Of a DNA stretch of 64,000 nucleotides, positions 21,433 through 34,261 are shown one piece after another; the stretch's first letter is position 1; each line of letters begins with the position of its first letter. The stretch lies in assembly GCA_037577475.1 (NCBI GenBank), contig CM075203.1:20435397-20499396 (forward strand), given 5' to 3'. A program made the translations under genes and the position numbers. The stretch is from Chaunax sp. Z400 (taxonomy: Eukaryota > Chordata > Actinopteri > Lophiiformes > Chaunacidae). Below the pieces are notes generated by a model. That model worked only from the letters and a program-made list of their open reading frames with translations. It did not search any database and was not told the DNA's origin.

Positions 21433-21792
21433 TTAGACCATGTCCACCAGTTTAAACTTGCCCTCCTGTTTGACTGGCAGAACACTGATGAAGGTCTTGT
21501 AGAGCACAGCTCCTTTGGGCAGCTTGGTGATGACCTGGGTGGCCTCTGGGCTGCGTGGTGGAGGGACGTAAACCTCCTTGGTGAACCTGACGATGCCGTC
21601 CTCCAGAGCAAAGAGCGTTTTGTTGGTTCCCATCCCCACCTGAGGGAGTGGGAAGGAGGTATGCGATGAGAACATTTTCATTACATACGATTAACATCTT
21701 TGGATAGACAAGGTGTTAACTTACATGAGCACCTGGATGATACCTCATCAGCCTCTGGGTTGCTAGAATGTTACGCGCATGGACAAAGTTAC
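21433..21792 (-). pseudogene. mrpl27: mrpl27 copy B, lacking exons 1 and 2
   Basis: Only exon 4 (21433-21639, ending KFKLVDMV) and exon 3 (21725-21792) remain. Exon 3 has a Gly-to-Arg change in the HAGNILATQ core (HARNILATQ). Just beyond exon 3, intron sequence jumps at a GAAATGA microhomology to sequence that lies upstream of exon 2 in the other units, removing about 2 kb including exon 2. A second deletion (junction near 22318-22324) removes exon 1 and the promoter. This copy cannot encode the mitochondrial ribosomal protein. Confidence 0.92.
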
Positions 21793-22323
21793 CTTGTGAG
21801 AAATGAATGACACATAAAGACACATAAACATCCAGTTTCAGTCATTTAAAAAAAGAAGGCCACAAGTCTTGCTAATATTAATATTATCCATGTTCTGTCT
21901 GTATTTTTCTTTATAAAGTTCCTTGACACTTCTTTATTATTCAACAATTATTCGTACTTTAAACTTGCTGTAATACATCCAAAGGTTTTATTTCATATAT
22001 TTGAACTATAGTACAAATACAATCAACCTATGTGTCCCAAATCTATCATACATCTTATCTCATGTACGTACATACTTCCTTACGAACGTCTTAAGTCCTT
22101 ACTGGTAATCATTGGATTGTTTAAAACACAGTTTATTTGTGAAACAAAAATATATTTTGCTATGTGTACATTGTTAAAAATTGTTTAGCACAGCAAGGTA
22201 AGTTAGCTTGTAAAACGTTCCTTGTTTAAAACGTAACATTATGTGTTCGGATAGAATGAAACTGTGGAGAATAAATAAAAAATATTTCTCACGTCTTCAC
22301 GAGTGATTTTTACATTCACTAAG
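21793..22323. other. Residual mrpl27 intron 1 sequence (unit B)
   Basis: Corresponds to about 6540-7055 of unit A. It joins directly to the LINE tail at 22324. No gene. Confidence 0.6.
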
Positions 22324-23550
22324 AACTTTTTTGAACAATAATAATGAACAATTATAAGGGCATATCATATTAAGAGACATAATTACAGAAAGAAAATTGA
22401 CTTAGCGAAGGCAGCAACCTAAATAAAGACTAAATATCAACACATAAACAACAGAAGAAAAACAAAACAAAAATTGTAAAACAAAATTAATTAATTAATT
22501 AAACAGAAAGCACAAGTGGTCAATCAGGAATAATGGTAGATAAATATTCATAGAGATGTATAGCTTTCTCCATTTTGCAAAATGTTAATAATCTTTTGTA
22601 TAGAATCATCTCATTTTTAAAAAAAAGCCCTAAATTTGGGATAGTTCTTAAGGAAACGGCAATTGTGGATAAAATACTTTTTGCCAAGATAATCAAATTA
22701 TTATTTCCAAATTCCATTTTTTTTCTCCATTTGAAGCCCAAACCGTATTTTTTCATATGGTAGAATCTGAATATTTTGGCCATTACACGTTATCCAATAA
22801 TGGATAGCATCCCAAAAGGTGCTAGTTAAATTACAAGAGAAGAAGAGATGTTCTGTGGTTTCGATGTCTGAATTACAGAAACTGCAGACATTAAAATCAA
22901 GATGAAATCTTTGATGCAAGGACATCTATTAAAGCATATATCTACACTGCCAGAACGATTAGAACCGTGGCTGAACAAGATCTTTTCTCCCCACCAGAAG
23001 GTGGAAACAGCGTCGCAAGAATGTGTCTCTTGTAGAAAGGTGCAGTGGGCTTTTTGTCCCTTGCTAAATAAAAATACTTCTTTTCTCCTCACATGATCCC
23101 TAAGACCCCTTGTATTTAAAGAAATAAAGGATAAATGTGTCTTTAACATAAAGAAAGAAACTGCTGCGGAAAGGGAAAAAACAACAAAAATACAGCAGTA
23201 ACAATGAGAGAGGTACAAAAATAATGTTAAGGTTTTCTTTTAGTTTCCTTTAGAAATAGAAAGAGTGGGTGATCCTCTTATATTCAAACAAAAAATATAA
23301 CCCCACTTTAAAGTAGTATTTACTGAAGTCTTTCCATGTCTGTGACGGTTTATGTCTCACTCCTTGGCATAAATGTGGCGACCATTTATGTAGCCAAAAG
23401 GACCGCGGTAGTGTGACTTCTTTAGGTCTGATCCTTGCTTCTTTTGTCCCTTTTACATGGTCGGACAGGCAATATTAATTATTTAGAGGGGGTCAAAGAA
23501 CCAAAAGATCCACTCTGAGGACAACCCCTCAGTCCGCCATCTTGCCGGAA
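22324..23550 (-). mobile_element. L1/Tx1-type LINE, further deleted (unit B)
   Basis: Same element as 7740-9760. Besides the shared ORF2 core deletion it has lost nearly all of ORF1: sequence jumps near 23420 from the ORF1 end to the 5' leader. The endonuclease start (22826-23218) and ORF2 C-terminus (22520-22925) remain. Confidence 0.8.
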
Positions 23551-23920
23551 CTCAATACCACCTGATTGTAACAAGCATTTCAACATGTGTTTGTTGAAAA
23601 AACAAAAACAAAACTTCAAGACATATTTTCAATGCAGGGAGATTTATAGGTGGGTCGTGATTGAATATTTCAACAAAAAACTACTTAGAGGTTTTGACTA
23701 ATAAAGTGTCAGGTTACACGACACTAATTGTAATTAATGATTAACATCACCTTTAGGCTTTTATAAAGGTGTCACTTACTACATGTATAAGTTAAATGTT
23801 ATAGCATAGAGAAAAACACTAGAGCGGACACGCTATTAGCCGTGACTGGCGGAAGATGGCAAACACGGCCGCCATATGTTACGTAGGGAAACATGTGCTT
23901 GCCGGATCATAAACAAATCA
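23551..23920. other. Spacer (unit B)
   Basis: Matches 9761-10126; no gene recognised. Confidence 0.4.
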
Positions 23921-24090
23921 CCAGTTCATCACAGGACCACATAGAAAGACAAACAACCATTCACACTCATATTCACACCTATGGGCAATTTAGAGTCACC
24001 AGTTCACTTCTACTGCATGTTTCTGGTGGTGGGAGGAACCTGGAGAAGCTGGAGAGAACCCAGAGACACAGGGAGAACATGTAAACTCCA
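23921..24090 (+). repeat. Widespread fish interspersed repeat (unit B)
   Basis: Counterpart of 10127-10297. Confidence 0.6.
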
Positions 24091-24490
24091 CACTTTTCTA
24101 AATATTTAGATAAAGCCCTATAACCCACACACCCTGAATTCAACTGCAGTAATTGTCTAAGATCAAGTGTGATGTGTTGACTTTTCAGTCTGTGTCTGAG
24201 AATTTCCTTTTGCTGATGGTGCTGTGGACAGTGAATAATGAAATGTTCTATAGGTTCCTTAAAATCCCAGTAAGCACACAGACCTGTTGCATGTTTGCCA
24301 GTAACTTTGAGAGTGCTGTTAAAACCCGTATGGCCCAACCTCATTCTTGATATAATATCCTCCTTTTTACTTCTGCTAGTTTCTCTCATTTCTCCCACTT
24401 TCTTTTGGATACTTTCCCGGTGTTATTCCCTCTGCCATTTCCTTTTCATTTCAGTTTTCACTATACGTTTAACTTGCACTGCTGCATATG
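24091..24490 (-). mobile_element. I/Nimb-type LINE C-terminal fragment (unit B)
   Basis: Counterpart of 10298-10696. The zinc-binding segment reads GLCAYWDFKEPIEHF, so the second Cys is lost to Trp. Confidence 0.75.
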
Positions 24491-25078
24491 AGGGGTGGGG
24501 GAATCGATTCTTAGATGCATCAGGATACAAACATGAATGACGATGAGTCGATAAACAAATCTTAAAAAATTGATTTTCTAAACATTACTAATGTACATAA
24601 TGGTGACTGAAAGAAAATGGTGGAATTCAACTGCGAGAGCAGTGCAGCCCAGACAGGCGACTGGTGCACACATAACAAAAACATGCTGTGAAGATGGCCA
24701 AGAGAGAGATCCAACAACCACCTCCTGCCTCCTGAGTTCCACACAGGTGCAAATGTTGCAGAATGTAGCAGAAGAATGGAAGATCACTAACAAAGATGTA
24801 GTTTTAGTTACTGATATACTGAAGTCTGTTGAATTATTACAGGATGCTGCTACAGAACACTAGTTTCTTTTCTTTTGTATTACTGGAATAGTGGAAATAA
24901 ATGCATGTTTTAATTATTAATCTTTATAAATACACTGTTTTAAAAGCAAGTCGTCACAGAGTCAGAAAAAATGTCACATATAGAAAAAATAGCGATGCAT
25001 CGCTAATAGTTTTATCATCTAATCGTAGCCGTCTGAATCAGAATCAAAATGTGAGGTCACTAGAGATTCCCACCCCTA
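24491..25078 (+). mobile_element. hAT remnant (unit B)
   Basis: Counterpart of 10697-11284, including the roughly 49-bp stretch around 24583-24631 that is missing in units C and D. Confidence 0.7.
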
Positions 25079-25884
25079 CTGTATTATATATATACTGGGT
25101 AATAGATTCATTCAGTGTGGATACTATGGTGAATAGGAAAGAACGTATCATTTGACTGGTTTCTAAGATGTTATGTAATGTTTATAAGATGGAAGTGGTT
25201 ATAATTCACAATGTACAAAGAAAATACAGCCATAATGACATTTAACCACACTCATATATGTAGAATCCACAATATCTTGTAAACTCGTGATGTGAAAAGT
25301 ATAACAATGAAGCATCATGCTGAGTCAACTGAACACCTTCCACACTTTATTCATTACTGCCAATGGTTTACATTTATGTCTAACACAGCAGAGACATAAA
25401 TACATATTGCCCCATAACAGATGAATAACTGTCAATTAAGGCTTGTAAGATACTTCCATCAACATACAGGCAGAAAGAAACATCGGTGGAGGCTGATAAT
25501 CTCTGCCATTAAACAAGCAATAATTAATGAGCAGCAATAAGACAAACTTTTTCCACATTTCTTGCAAAAGTACGGCTTCACACCAGTGTGGGCTCTTCTC
25601 ATGTGGACTGTCAAGATGAGAAGCTTATTCCAAATGTTTTTAAAAAACCCATAAGATAATAACAGAATTAAAAAAACAATACAGTCAAGTGTACAAGGAG
25701 TTAATGCAAGAACCAGTGCCTAATATCATAACAATAGAAATACGATCAGTGAACTAAAACAGACTAAAATGGAAATAGAAAAGCAGTATTGACAATGACA
25801 TTGAAAGTAATAATGGCAGTGATATGGAAGAGTAATACTGCACCTAATAATGAACAGAATACTGTCCATGTATTAAAAGTAAAT
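25079..25884. other. 3' flank of zinc-finger gene C
   Basis: Presumed 3' UTR and spacer. It contains the relic finger at 25541-25640. Confidence 0.6.
25541..25640 (-). pseudogene. Relic C2H2 finger downstream of gene C
   Basis: Same relic as 11742-11845, here with KPYFCKKCGKS. Confidence 0.75.
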
Positions 25885-27656
25885 TTAAGGATTCTCATCT
25901 GTGTGGATTCTCATGTGGGCTGTCAAATAATAATTACGTGTGAAATCTTTGCTGCATGTTTTACAAACATATGGCCTCTCACCTGTGTGGATTCTCATGT
26001 GGACTTTCAAATCATTATTCTGTTTGAAATCTTTCCCACATGTTATACAAACATATGGCTTCTCACCTGTGTGGGTTCTCATGTGGATTTTCAAGCTACT
26101 ATTCTGTTTGAAATCTTTCCCACATGTTATACAAACATATGGCTTCTCACCTGTGTGGGTTCTCATGTGGATTTTCAAGCTACTATTCTGTTTGAAATCT
26201 TTCCCACATACTTTACAAACATATGGCTTCTCAGCTGTGTGGATTCTCATGTGGATTTTCAAGCTACTATTCTGTTTGAAATCTTTCCCACATACTTTAC
26301 AAACATATGGCTTCTCACCTGTGTGGGTTCTCATGTGGATTTTCAAATCACCAATCTGTGTGAAATCTTTCTCACATGTTTTACAAGCATACGGCTTCTC
26401 ACCTGTGTGGATTCTTATGTGGGTTGTCAAATGATCCTTACGTCTGAAACATTTTCCACAAACCTTACAAACATATGGCCTCTCACCTGTGTGGATTCTC
26501 ATGTGGATTTTCAACCTACTATTCTGTCTGAAAACTTTCTCACATATTTTACAAATATATGGCTTCTCAGCTGTGTTCATTTTAAAGTGTTTCTTTTGTT
26601 TGAACTTAAAATCTTTTTCACATGTTTCTCCTTTCTGGTCTTGGTTCTCGGCTACATGAGAGTTGTTAGAGAGCAGCTGCAGGTCACTGTTTGGTTCTCC
26701 AAACACAGAGGTTATAACCAGCATGTTGACTACAGACTCTTTCTGTGATGCACTTACTGTTTCATCAGGATTCAAGAACAGAGTCTGATCTTCACTGTGG
26801 TCATTTCCCTCATTAGTAGGAGTCAATATAAAGGTATCAGTCTCCTGCTTCAGAACAAGCTGCTCTCCCTCCTGACTAATGCAGAGTTCCTCATTTTTCC
26901 CCTCTTTCATTTGTGGAGGCTCTGGGTCCTCTTGGTCCATACTGAAGTTCCTCTCCTGGTGACAGAGCTGCTGCTCAGCTACAACCTCTTCCTGCTTACA
27001 GACATGTTGCTGTGGAGGCTCTGGGTCCTCTTGGTCCATACTGGAGTCCCTCTCCTGATTACAGAGCTGCTGCTCAGCTACAACCTCCTCCACCTTACAG
27101 GCAGAGAGCTGCAGGTCACTGTTTGGTGCTCCTACCACAGAGGTTATAACCAGCATGTTGACTACAGACTCTTTCTGTGATGCACTCTCTGTTTCATCAG
27201 GATTCAAGAACAGAGTCTGATCTTCATTGAGGTCATTTCTCTCATTAGTAGGAGTCAATATAAAGGTATCAGTCTCCTGCTTCAAAACAAGCTGCTCTCC
27301 CTCTTGACTGATGCAGAGTTCCTCCCGTTCCTCATTCTCCTCTTTCATTTGTGGAGGCTCTGGGTCCTCTTGGTCCATACTGGAGTTCCTCTCCTGATTA
27401 CAGAGCTGCTGCTCAGCTAGAACCTCCTCCTCCTTACAGACATGTTGCTGTGGAGTCTCTGGGTCCTCTTGGTCCATACTGGAGTTCCTCTCCTGATTAC
27501 AGAGCTGCTGCTCAGATAGAACCTCCTCCTCCTTACAGACATGTTGCTGTGGAGTCTCTGGGTCCTCTTGGTCCATACTGGAGTTCCTCTCCTGATTACA
27601 GAGCTGCTGCTCAGCTAGAACCTCCTCCTCCTTACAGACATGTTGCTGTGGAGGCT
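25885..27656 (-). CDS. C2H2 zinc-finger gene C, exon 2 (8 fingers)
   Basis: With exon 1 (28897-29068) it encodes about 647 residues. Three 33-residue acidic repeats (27360-27656) are followed by the duplicated acidic module and, from residue 424, eight C2H2 fingers. Helix positions -1,2,3,6: QSRI, RDHT, QGDI, QSSI, QSSI, QSSI, QNDV, RYYA. Three neighbouring fingers share the same recognition helix (FKQNSSLKIH), which suggests recent finger duplication or conversion. Finger 1 has no counterpart in B or E, and only the RDHT finger and QSSI/QNDV types are shared. The intron has no reverse-transcriptase fragment and no ERV lies upstream, so this copy keeps the ordinary promoter layout. It is likely a nuclear DNA-binding protein; targets are unknown. 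Confidence 0.93.
27360..27656 (-). repeat. 99-bp coding minisatellite, 3 copies (gene C)
   Basis: Three in-frame copies; two start ETPQQHV rather than EPPQQHV, a variant not seen in the other genes. Confidence 0.85.
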
Positions 27657-28896
27657 CTGGAGCGACAGAGAACAAAAGGAATAGGATCAGGCCATGGGCC
27701 GAACAGCTATTTTTTCTTTTTTAGACTTGAGGTCCAAGTTGTTCAGTGAAGAGTATATTTGACCATTTTTCTGTGAAAACATTTATTATAAATCCAACAA
27801 TGTCCTCCTGAAAACATGAGTTTGCATGTTATAAAATATTTATTTATATGGACTACTTATGTTGTGCTAATTGCCATGGCAATGCTATGTATTGACCCAT
27901 CAGATGGCAGCTCAGCCTTCAGACCAGTCTTCACAAATATGGCGGCGCCGTGCACTGTGTATGTCACATTTTTTGGACAGAGAGAACAAACCAATTATTA
28001 GGGTCTCTGAAGAGTCTTGGGGAAACAATTGTGAGCGTGTTGAAGTGTGGAGTACATTAGATGAGAAAGAGAGGGAGGAAGCGCTGAACATCAACACTTT
28101 CTAGTCTCTACACAGTTTATTTAGTCTTGAGGTAAGAATACATTTCCCTTTTAGTATGTCCTCTATGAAGTAGATAGGGTAAATTTGTCTTAACATTTCT
28201 AAAAACGTAGAAGTCCTAGCTCCAGCAAACTTTACTTATGTCACTGTTGTGAAGGTTTTGGTTTCTTTTTGGCTACACTCTGCATGTGCGCTAATGTGCC
28301 TTTAACTATTTTCACAAGTGTTTAAAGAAAAAACACATTGACTGTAATAAGGTAAATTCATATTTTCCAGGTGGTTATCTTGATCAGAATTTCCCTCCAA
28401 AAGCTTATCGGCAAAAGTTTTTTTTGCATCAGAAAACTTTAAGGTACTTTACAGATATTCTGTGTAGATTAGAAGTTAACTTCTATGGAAATACGACTTA
28501 GTGAGAAATAGTATGGGTGGTCAAGACAGTTGACGGGACTAAAACTTCAAAATACTGTTTCTCTGCATCAAACTTAAAACACATACATATAAAACAGTTT
28601 ACTTATTTGATGGATATACTTCAACACGTCTATACCATAGAGAGCAAATATTTTCAGGAAAACATTGTATTTTTAGAACCAGTGCATGAAGTAGATTAAC
28701 GTTATAGTTTTTCTCTTCATCAAAAACGTGGAGCCCTTATTATTTCAGAGTTCATCTCATCGGCCCACGGCCTAAATACTACTGTGATGAGAAGAAACAC
28801 GTGTAGACTGAGTAGCAGAAAACATTTAAACAAGGTGGATCATAGATAAATAAAATTCACTTGATCAGTATTATGTAATAATGAAGTTTTATTTAC
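27657..28896 (-). other. Intron 1 of zinc-finger gene C
   Basis: Conserved intron without the reverse-transcriptase fragment or the second 60-bp repeat. It likely shows the state before that insertion, or a deletion. Confidence 0.6.
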
Positions 28897-29068
28897 CTAT
28901 CCTGTGCAGCTTTATTTCTGGTTTCCAGAAGCTTTCCAGCAGTCTGCGCTGACGAACGATCTCATCTTCGTACTCAACGATAATTCCTTTAAAAGCTCCG
29001 AATATTTCTTCAGCAGCAGCTGTTAGTCGCTCGTTGATAAACTCTCTAAAATACTCAACTGAAGACAT
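28897..29068 (-). CDS. C2H2 zinc-finger gene C, exon 1
   Basis: 172 bp, ATG at 29068, donor after 28897. It encodes the same 57 residues as the other copies. An empty ERV target site (CGATAACAACTT) lies 40 bp upstream. Confidence 0.9.
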
Positions 29069-30558
29069 TTTTGTTCACTGAAATAATTAGATGAGAAACA
29101 ATTACGATAACAACTTCTAGTTAATTCAATACATACATCTAATCGTTCTTGTCTGTTTGTTGGCAGACGGAAACTAGCGTGTTTACTTCCGCTGGATGTG
29201 ACGCCGTTAAAGTTCCGATGTTGATGTGAGAGAGCTTTTTGTTCCGCTTTGAGCTGTAATATCAACAAAAAACAAACATATTAGTTACCATTCTCAAGTA
29301 AATACGCAGAAACAAACGATTTTCACGATCTGATACTGATTTTCAATTGTCGATCGAAGTAAATTGCCAAATTAAAAATAAAGTACAAATTACTTTGAAT
29401 TTGTCTGTTTTTTTACTTTCTCCAGACTCAACAACTCCTAGATTTGTGTTATTTTTGTGGGTGTCTGGGAATATTGTGGTTAATAAAACAGCTGAATGGG
29501 TAAAACAAATAGAAGTCAGACAGTGTATAATCCATTGTGTCTTGTTGTGGCTTCTTGCTGTTTCAGAGGACATCAGTTGAGCAGGTGGTCCTTCAGTGTG
29601 ACCCAATGTGACAGAATGTGTCCATGTGCAGCCGAGACCACCACTGAATGTAGTCTGAGTGATCGGATCTCAAATGCATCTTTTATTGCATTTTGTGTGT
29701 GTTCGCAGCTGTACTTAAAGCTGTCCACTGTGAGCAGATCACTCAGGATGGATGATACCAGTTCTAAACAGGGCCAAGGCCAAAAAACAGAAAATGTAAC
29801 GTCAGATCCAACAAGAGGAACTTTTTGCTGCAACTTCAAGAGTTCTGTGGGCAACGCAACTTAGTTAGCAGGTTAACACTGTGATCACAAGTTCATGTCT
29901 TATTTATTATTCTAGCAAAACACATACAAGCGCTCAAGCTTTTTCACCCACCTAAATAGAAGCTTGGATGCTACAGTGAAGATTTCAGCTAAATAAAGCG
30001 TGTAAAGAACAGCATTTCATAACAGTTGCAGATCTCGGGGCATCTGGAGACATGTATGAGCTGTGTGGAGTCATTTATCTCTATTTTCAGTTGTTTATAT
30101 TCAAAAACAACTCACCATGTTCTGCATTTAGCTATCAAAAATGCCTGAATTTTCAATTTTGGGTGTTCAGGTTTTTACCAATGTAACATATGTTAATACT
30201 CATGAAACAAAGCCAAAGCCATTATTTTTACATACAAAACTTTATAACAGTAAATACAATACATATTCAGTATTATAGCACCTTGTTTCCTTAAGGTGGT
30301 AACTCCTGAATCAAATGAAGCATGTCAGAGAACATTAACTGTTCAGGATGACTCCACGGTAATGTGACATTGAATATGTGTTTAATCAGTCATATAGAGT
30401 CAAACAATAGTAGAACTCAGAGGCAGAAGCTCAGGAGGTTTTGCTGATGTACGTCAATCTCTGGAAAACCTGTGTCAGCCACAAAAAAATCCTTCTTGAT
30501 CCTGACCACCGTTACAACACTGGGGAAATAACGACCTTTCAGGCCAGTCCAGGGCGTT
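29069..30558. other. Zinc-finger 5' flank and mrpl27 downstream region (unit C)
   Basis: Counterpart of 2545-4042, with the ETS-like segment at 29142-29201 and the 450-bp segment absent from unit B at about 29345-29795. No gene recognised. Confidence 0.5.
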
Positions 30559-33500
30559 TTAGACCATGTCCACCAGTTTAAACTTGCCCTCCTGTTTGAC
30601 TGGCAGAACACTGATGAAGGTCTTGTAGAGCACAGCACCTTTGGGCAGCTTGGTGATGACCTGGGTTGCCTCTGGGCTGCGTGGTGGAGGGACGTAAACC
30701 TCCTTGGTGAACCTGACGATGCCGTCTTCCAGAGCAAAGAGCGTTTTGTTGGTTCCCATCCCCACCTGAGGGAGTGGGAAGGAGGTATGCGATGAGAACA
30801 TTTTCATTACATACGATTAACATCTTTGGATAGACAAGGTGTTAACTTACATGAGCACCTGGATGATACCTCATCAGCCTCTGGGTTGCTAGGATGTTAC
30901 CCGCATGGACAAAGTTACCTTGTGAGAAAATGAAAAGAGGTTAAACCACCAGAATTCCCCTTATTACTATCATCATGTATATTTACACATGTGAGACGAT
31001 GATCTCTCATTTAAAGGACCATTCAAGTGATTTTCTTTGAGGTTTAACTACAAATAAATTACACTTTATAAATATATAAATTATACTCTATATTTTCATT
31101 GGTTTCCATTAATACCAGTATGGTAAGAAAAATGAATTTACATAGATGTGCTTGAATGAGATAATACTTCTAAACTTGTTTTACACTTTAAATATTGTCC
31201 ATATCAATTACAGACAGTAATAGTGATGATAAGATCTAAGTAATTACCAGATGAATTATTAAGAGCATTAAAATAATCAGATTGCACAAGTTTGCCAAGT
31301 CAACAATCCGCCAGATCTGGATCTCCACTAAAAATAATAAATAAATCTTATTAATCTGGAAATATTTCTACAACTGAAGCAGACAACTCTCAACACCATT
31401 AAGTCAGCTGGTAGTTGTTTGTAGCTCTCTTTGTTAATGTATAGCAACTATAATGAAGATCACAGAGGAATACGTATTTTGATCCAGCAGATCCGGATTA
31501 TCTGAATCTGCACCACAGTGCACACTCAATGATGATGATGTTGATGATGATGATTTATGGATTGTTTCCTCCACTTGAATCCACACCTAAATTTAATGAG
31601 TTCTTGTCTGATGCATGGCCCATCCTTACACCAAGATTTATAGAAATTGGTTCAATTGGTTATTTTCCCGGATTAATAGATCAAAAACTGTTGAAACTGC
31701 TGTACTGGTACCACATCTCATTTACATGAGTGACAGCGATTCTACAGTCCAAAACTAAACGAGACAAACGTGCTGATTGTGGTGCAACATCTCTAGTTTA
31801 ATGGAGGCCTGTTGTTTGGTCACCAGATATCACTCTGTACAATGTTGGTTTGGATTGTTTCAATATGGCTAAATCTTTAACAAAAAGGCCTCCATCAGAT
31901 GCGGCTGAAGAGATTAAAGTAGTTTGTGAGTAAACACTAAGTGTTCACGCCAGTTCCACTGTCATTCTATGGGAAACACTGAACAGACTGAAAGGCTACT
32001 AACCTCTCACCAACTGCATACACAACAATCATCTGTTTACCTTTCTATGATTTATACATTAAATAGTTATATGTTTAATTGAAAATCAGCACACAGTTGT
32101 ATACAGAAGGAGACAAATATGAGTAATTACCTTTATTTGTCAAAAAGATATTTCAAACATATAATAAGAAACAGGCCTTTCTATCCAGATACTCTTCCAT
32201 ATCAGGATGTAGCACATTTTCTGTAAATTGAATGCATATAAAATGACCTGTATCAGGACATTTGGGTCCTTTCAAACAGCCCTATAGAGGGAGCTACAGT
32301 CAGCCATCCATTAACGAAATACGGTCCTACGTTCACACGTCATTCCCAGGATACAGCAATCAGGAATCACCTTCATGCATGACAATGCCCTCTATGGGAT
32401 GCTCAGGATCACCGGGTGAGAGAGAGAGATCCTGCTCCAGCAACACATGAACAACTTCTCACAGCACTGCAGGAAGAATGATGTCATCCTACAAGTCCAG
32501 ATTAACATCTTATCCATTCAGGAGGTGTAAAGTAGTGATAAATGCTGGAGGTAGACACGCAAGGTAGTGACTATTTTTGTTCTCTGTCCCACCATCCACA
32601 CTTTCTGACCTATAAACAAGAAGGCAAAAACCACTAATCTGCACAAAAATGATTTTTCTGTATGGCTAGAGGGTGACTAAAGATGTGTGAACCATAATTT
32701 GCCCTTGATATTTAATATGAACAGGATGGCATAACATTAAAAAAGCGTTTCTACTGTTGATCAGTATACTAACAACACAGCAGTTTGAAAAGGTTTTACA
32801 TTAATCTGGCCAATACAAGGCCGCCACTTCAAAATGAAATTGAGTCCGGAGAAGAAATAGCTACAGCATTTATGGGAAATATTTTAAAATAACTTGTTCC
32901 TACCATCCTGTTTCTTGAAGCCGTATCTCTGTCCAGGACTTTTTCCTCCGAGGTTCTTACAGCTGCCACCAGACTTCTTAGATGCAAACCTCACAGAGTC
33001 TAGAAGAGATGACTGACCAGGCACCAACAGACCTGAAATCAGCAGCAGGAAGAAATGAATGACACATAAAGACACATAAACATCCAGTTTCAGTCATTTA
33101 AAAAAAGAAGGCCACAAGTCTTGCTAATATTCATATTATCCATTTTCTGTCTGTATTTTTCTTTATAAAGTTCCTTGACACTTCTTTATTATTCAACAAT
33201 TATTCGTACTTTAAACTTGCTGTAATACATCCAAAGGTTTTATTTCATATATCTGAACTATAGTACAAATACAATCAACCTATGTGTCCCAAATCTATCA
33301 TACATCTTATCTCATGTACGTACATACTTCCTTACGAACGTCTTAAGTCCTTACTGGTAATCATTGGATTGTTTAAAAGACAGACTATTTGTGAAACAAA
33401 AATATATTTTGCTATGTGTACATTGTTAAAAATTGTTTAGCACAGCAAGGTAAGTTAGCTTGTAAAACGTTCCTTGTTTAAAACGTAACGTTATGTGTTC

Positions 33501-33653
33501 GGACAGAATGAAACTGTGGAGAATAAATAAAAAATATTTCTCACGTATTCACGACTGATTTTTAAATTCAGTAAGAACGTAGAAAATATAAATTTAGATT
33601 AGATGATTGATACCTGCTCTGGACTTGAGCATCAAGGACGCTCGCGCTGCCAT
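30559..33653 (-). CDS. mrpl27: mrpl27 copy C, intact: mitochondrial ribosomal protein bL27m
   Basis: Exons: 33614-33653 (40 bp), 32904-33032 (129 bp), 30851-30918 (68 bp) and 30559-30765 (207 bp with stop), all with GT/AG sites and phases that join without a break into 147 residues, against 148 for human MRPL27. It starts MAARASLMLKSRAG (Ser where D has Thr), a basic presequence for mitochondrial import, followed by FASKKSGGSCKNLGGKSPGQ, the region like the N-terminus of bacterial L27 near the peptidyl-transferase centre. It ends KFKLVDMV. Upstream are three perfect DR1-spaced AGGTCA half-sites. Intron 3 holds the Tc1-like fragment. This and copy D are the only complete unbroken copies in the window; whether both are expressed is unknown. 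Confidence 0.95.
32262..32530 (+). mobile_element. Tc1/mariner-like transposase fragment (unit C)
   Basis: Counterpart of 5743-6013 in intron 3, with a small deletion after GCAGGAAGAATG. Confidence 0.65.
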
Positions 33654-34261
33654 CTTGAAATTAAACGTCATTTCCGTAAATTGGGTCATATCCGGATATT
33701 GTTTGCGGCATTCAGGTTCCCCAAGAAAGATAGAAGTAAAAATAGACGCCAACAACACAACAATACTGACCACAAATCCGAAGTTGTACCGGAATATCAC
33801 CTGAAGTTTTGTTTTTATTCTTTTTTTATAGCAATTTATCAAATGTATTGACAAATATATGCACATTAGCCCTAGAATGTCGTATTTTGGTGTGTTTGGT
33901 ATACAATCTCTATTTGCCATAAAGTACAGTGCATTCAGTTTCCACATTTCCCCCATTTTCAATGTATCTGAAGTATTTTCAAAATTGTGTTTGACCTTTG
34001 ACCTATGACCTACTTTTGAGACAAGACCTTTGCTGTTTGACCTACTTTTGGCACAAGATGACTGTAAAACTGCTTTTGATCCAAAACACAATCTGTTTTT
34101 TTTGTATTTTTTTTAAAGCTTTTTTAAAGCTGGTGGCCCAGTTAAAATGTTTCAAAAGGTTTTTCATAAAACAAAAAAATATGGCTTTCCTGCATGTCTT
34201 GCATTTACCACTAGATGGTGTTTTGGGACTTTTGCTCCATGCTGTTTTGGAAATTCCCTTT
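33654..34261. other. mrpl27 upstream region (unit C)
   Basis: Likely mrpl27 promoter. Near the ATG, minus-strand CGGAAATGACG keeps an ETS-like core that is CGGATATGACG in A and D. Long minus-strand open frames here have no recognised domain. Confidence 0.5.
33992..34011 (-). promoter_or_regulatory. Three perfect DR1-spaced AGGTCA half-sites (C)
   Basis: TGACCT occurs at 33992-33997, 33999-34004 and 34006-34011, that is three AGGTCA half-sites in direct repeat with one-base spacers on the minus strand, about 340 bp upstream of the mrpl27 ATG. Units A and D have a base change in one half-site, and unit B lacks the region. Confidence 0.5.
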
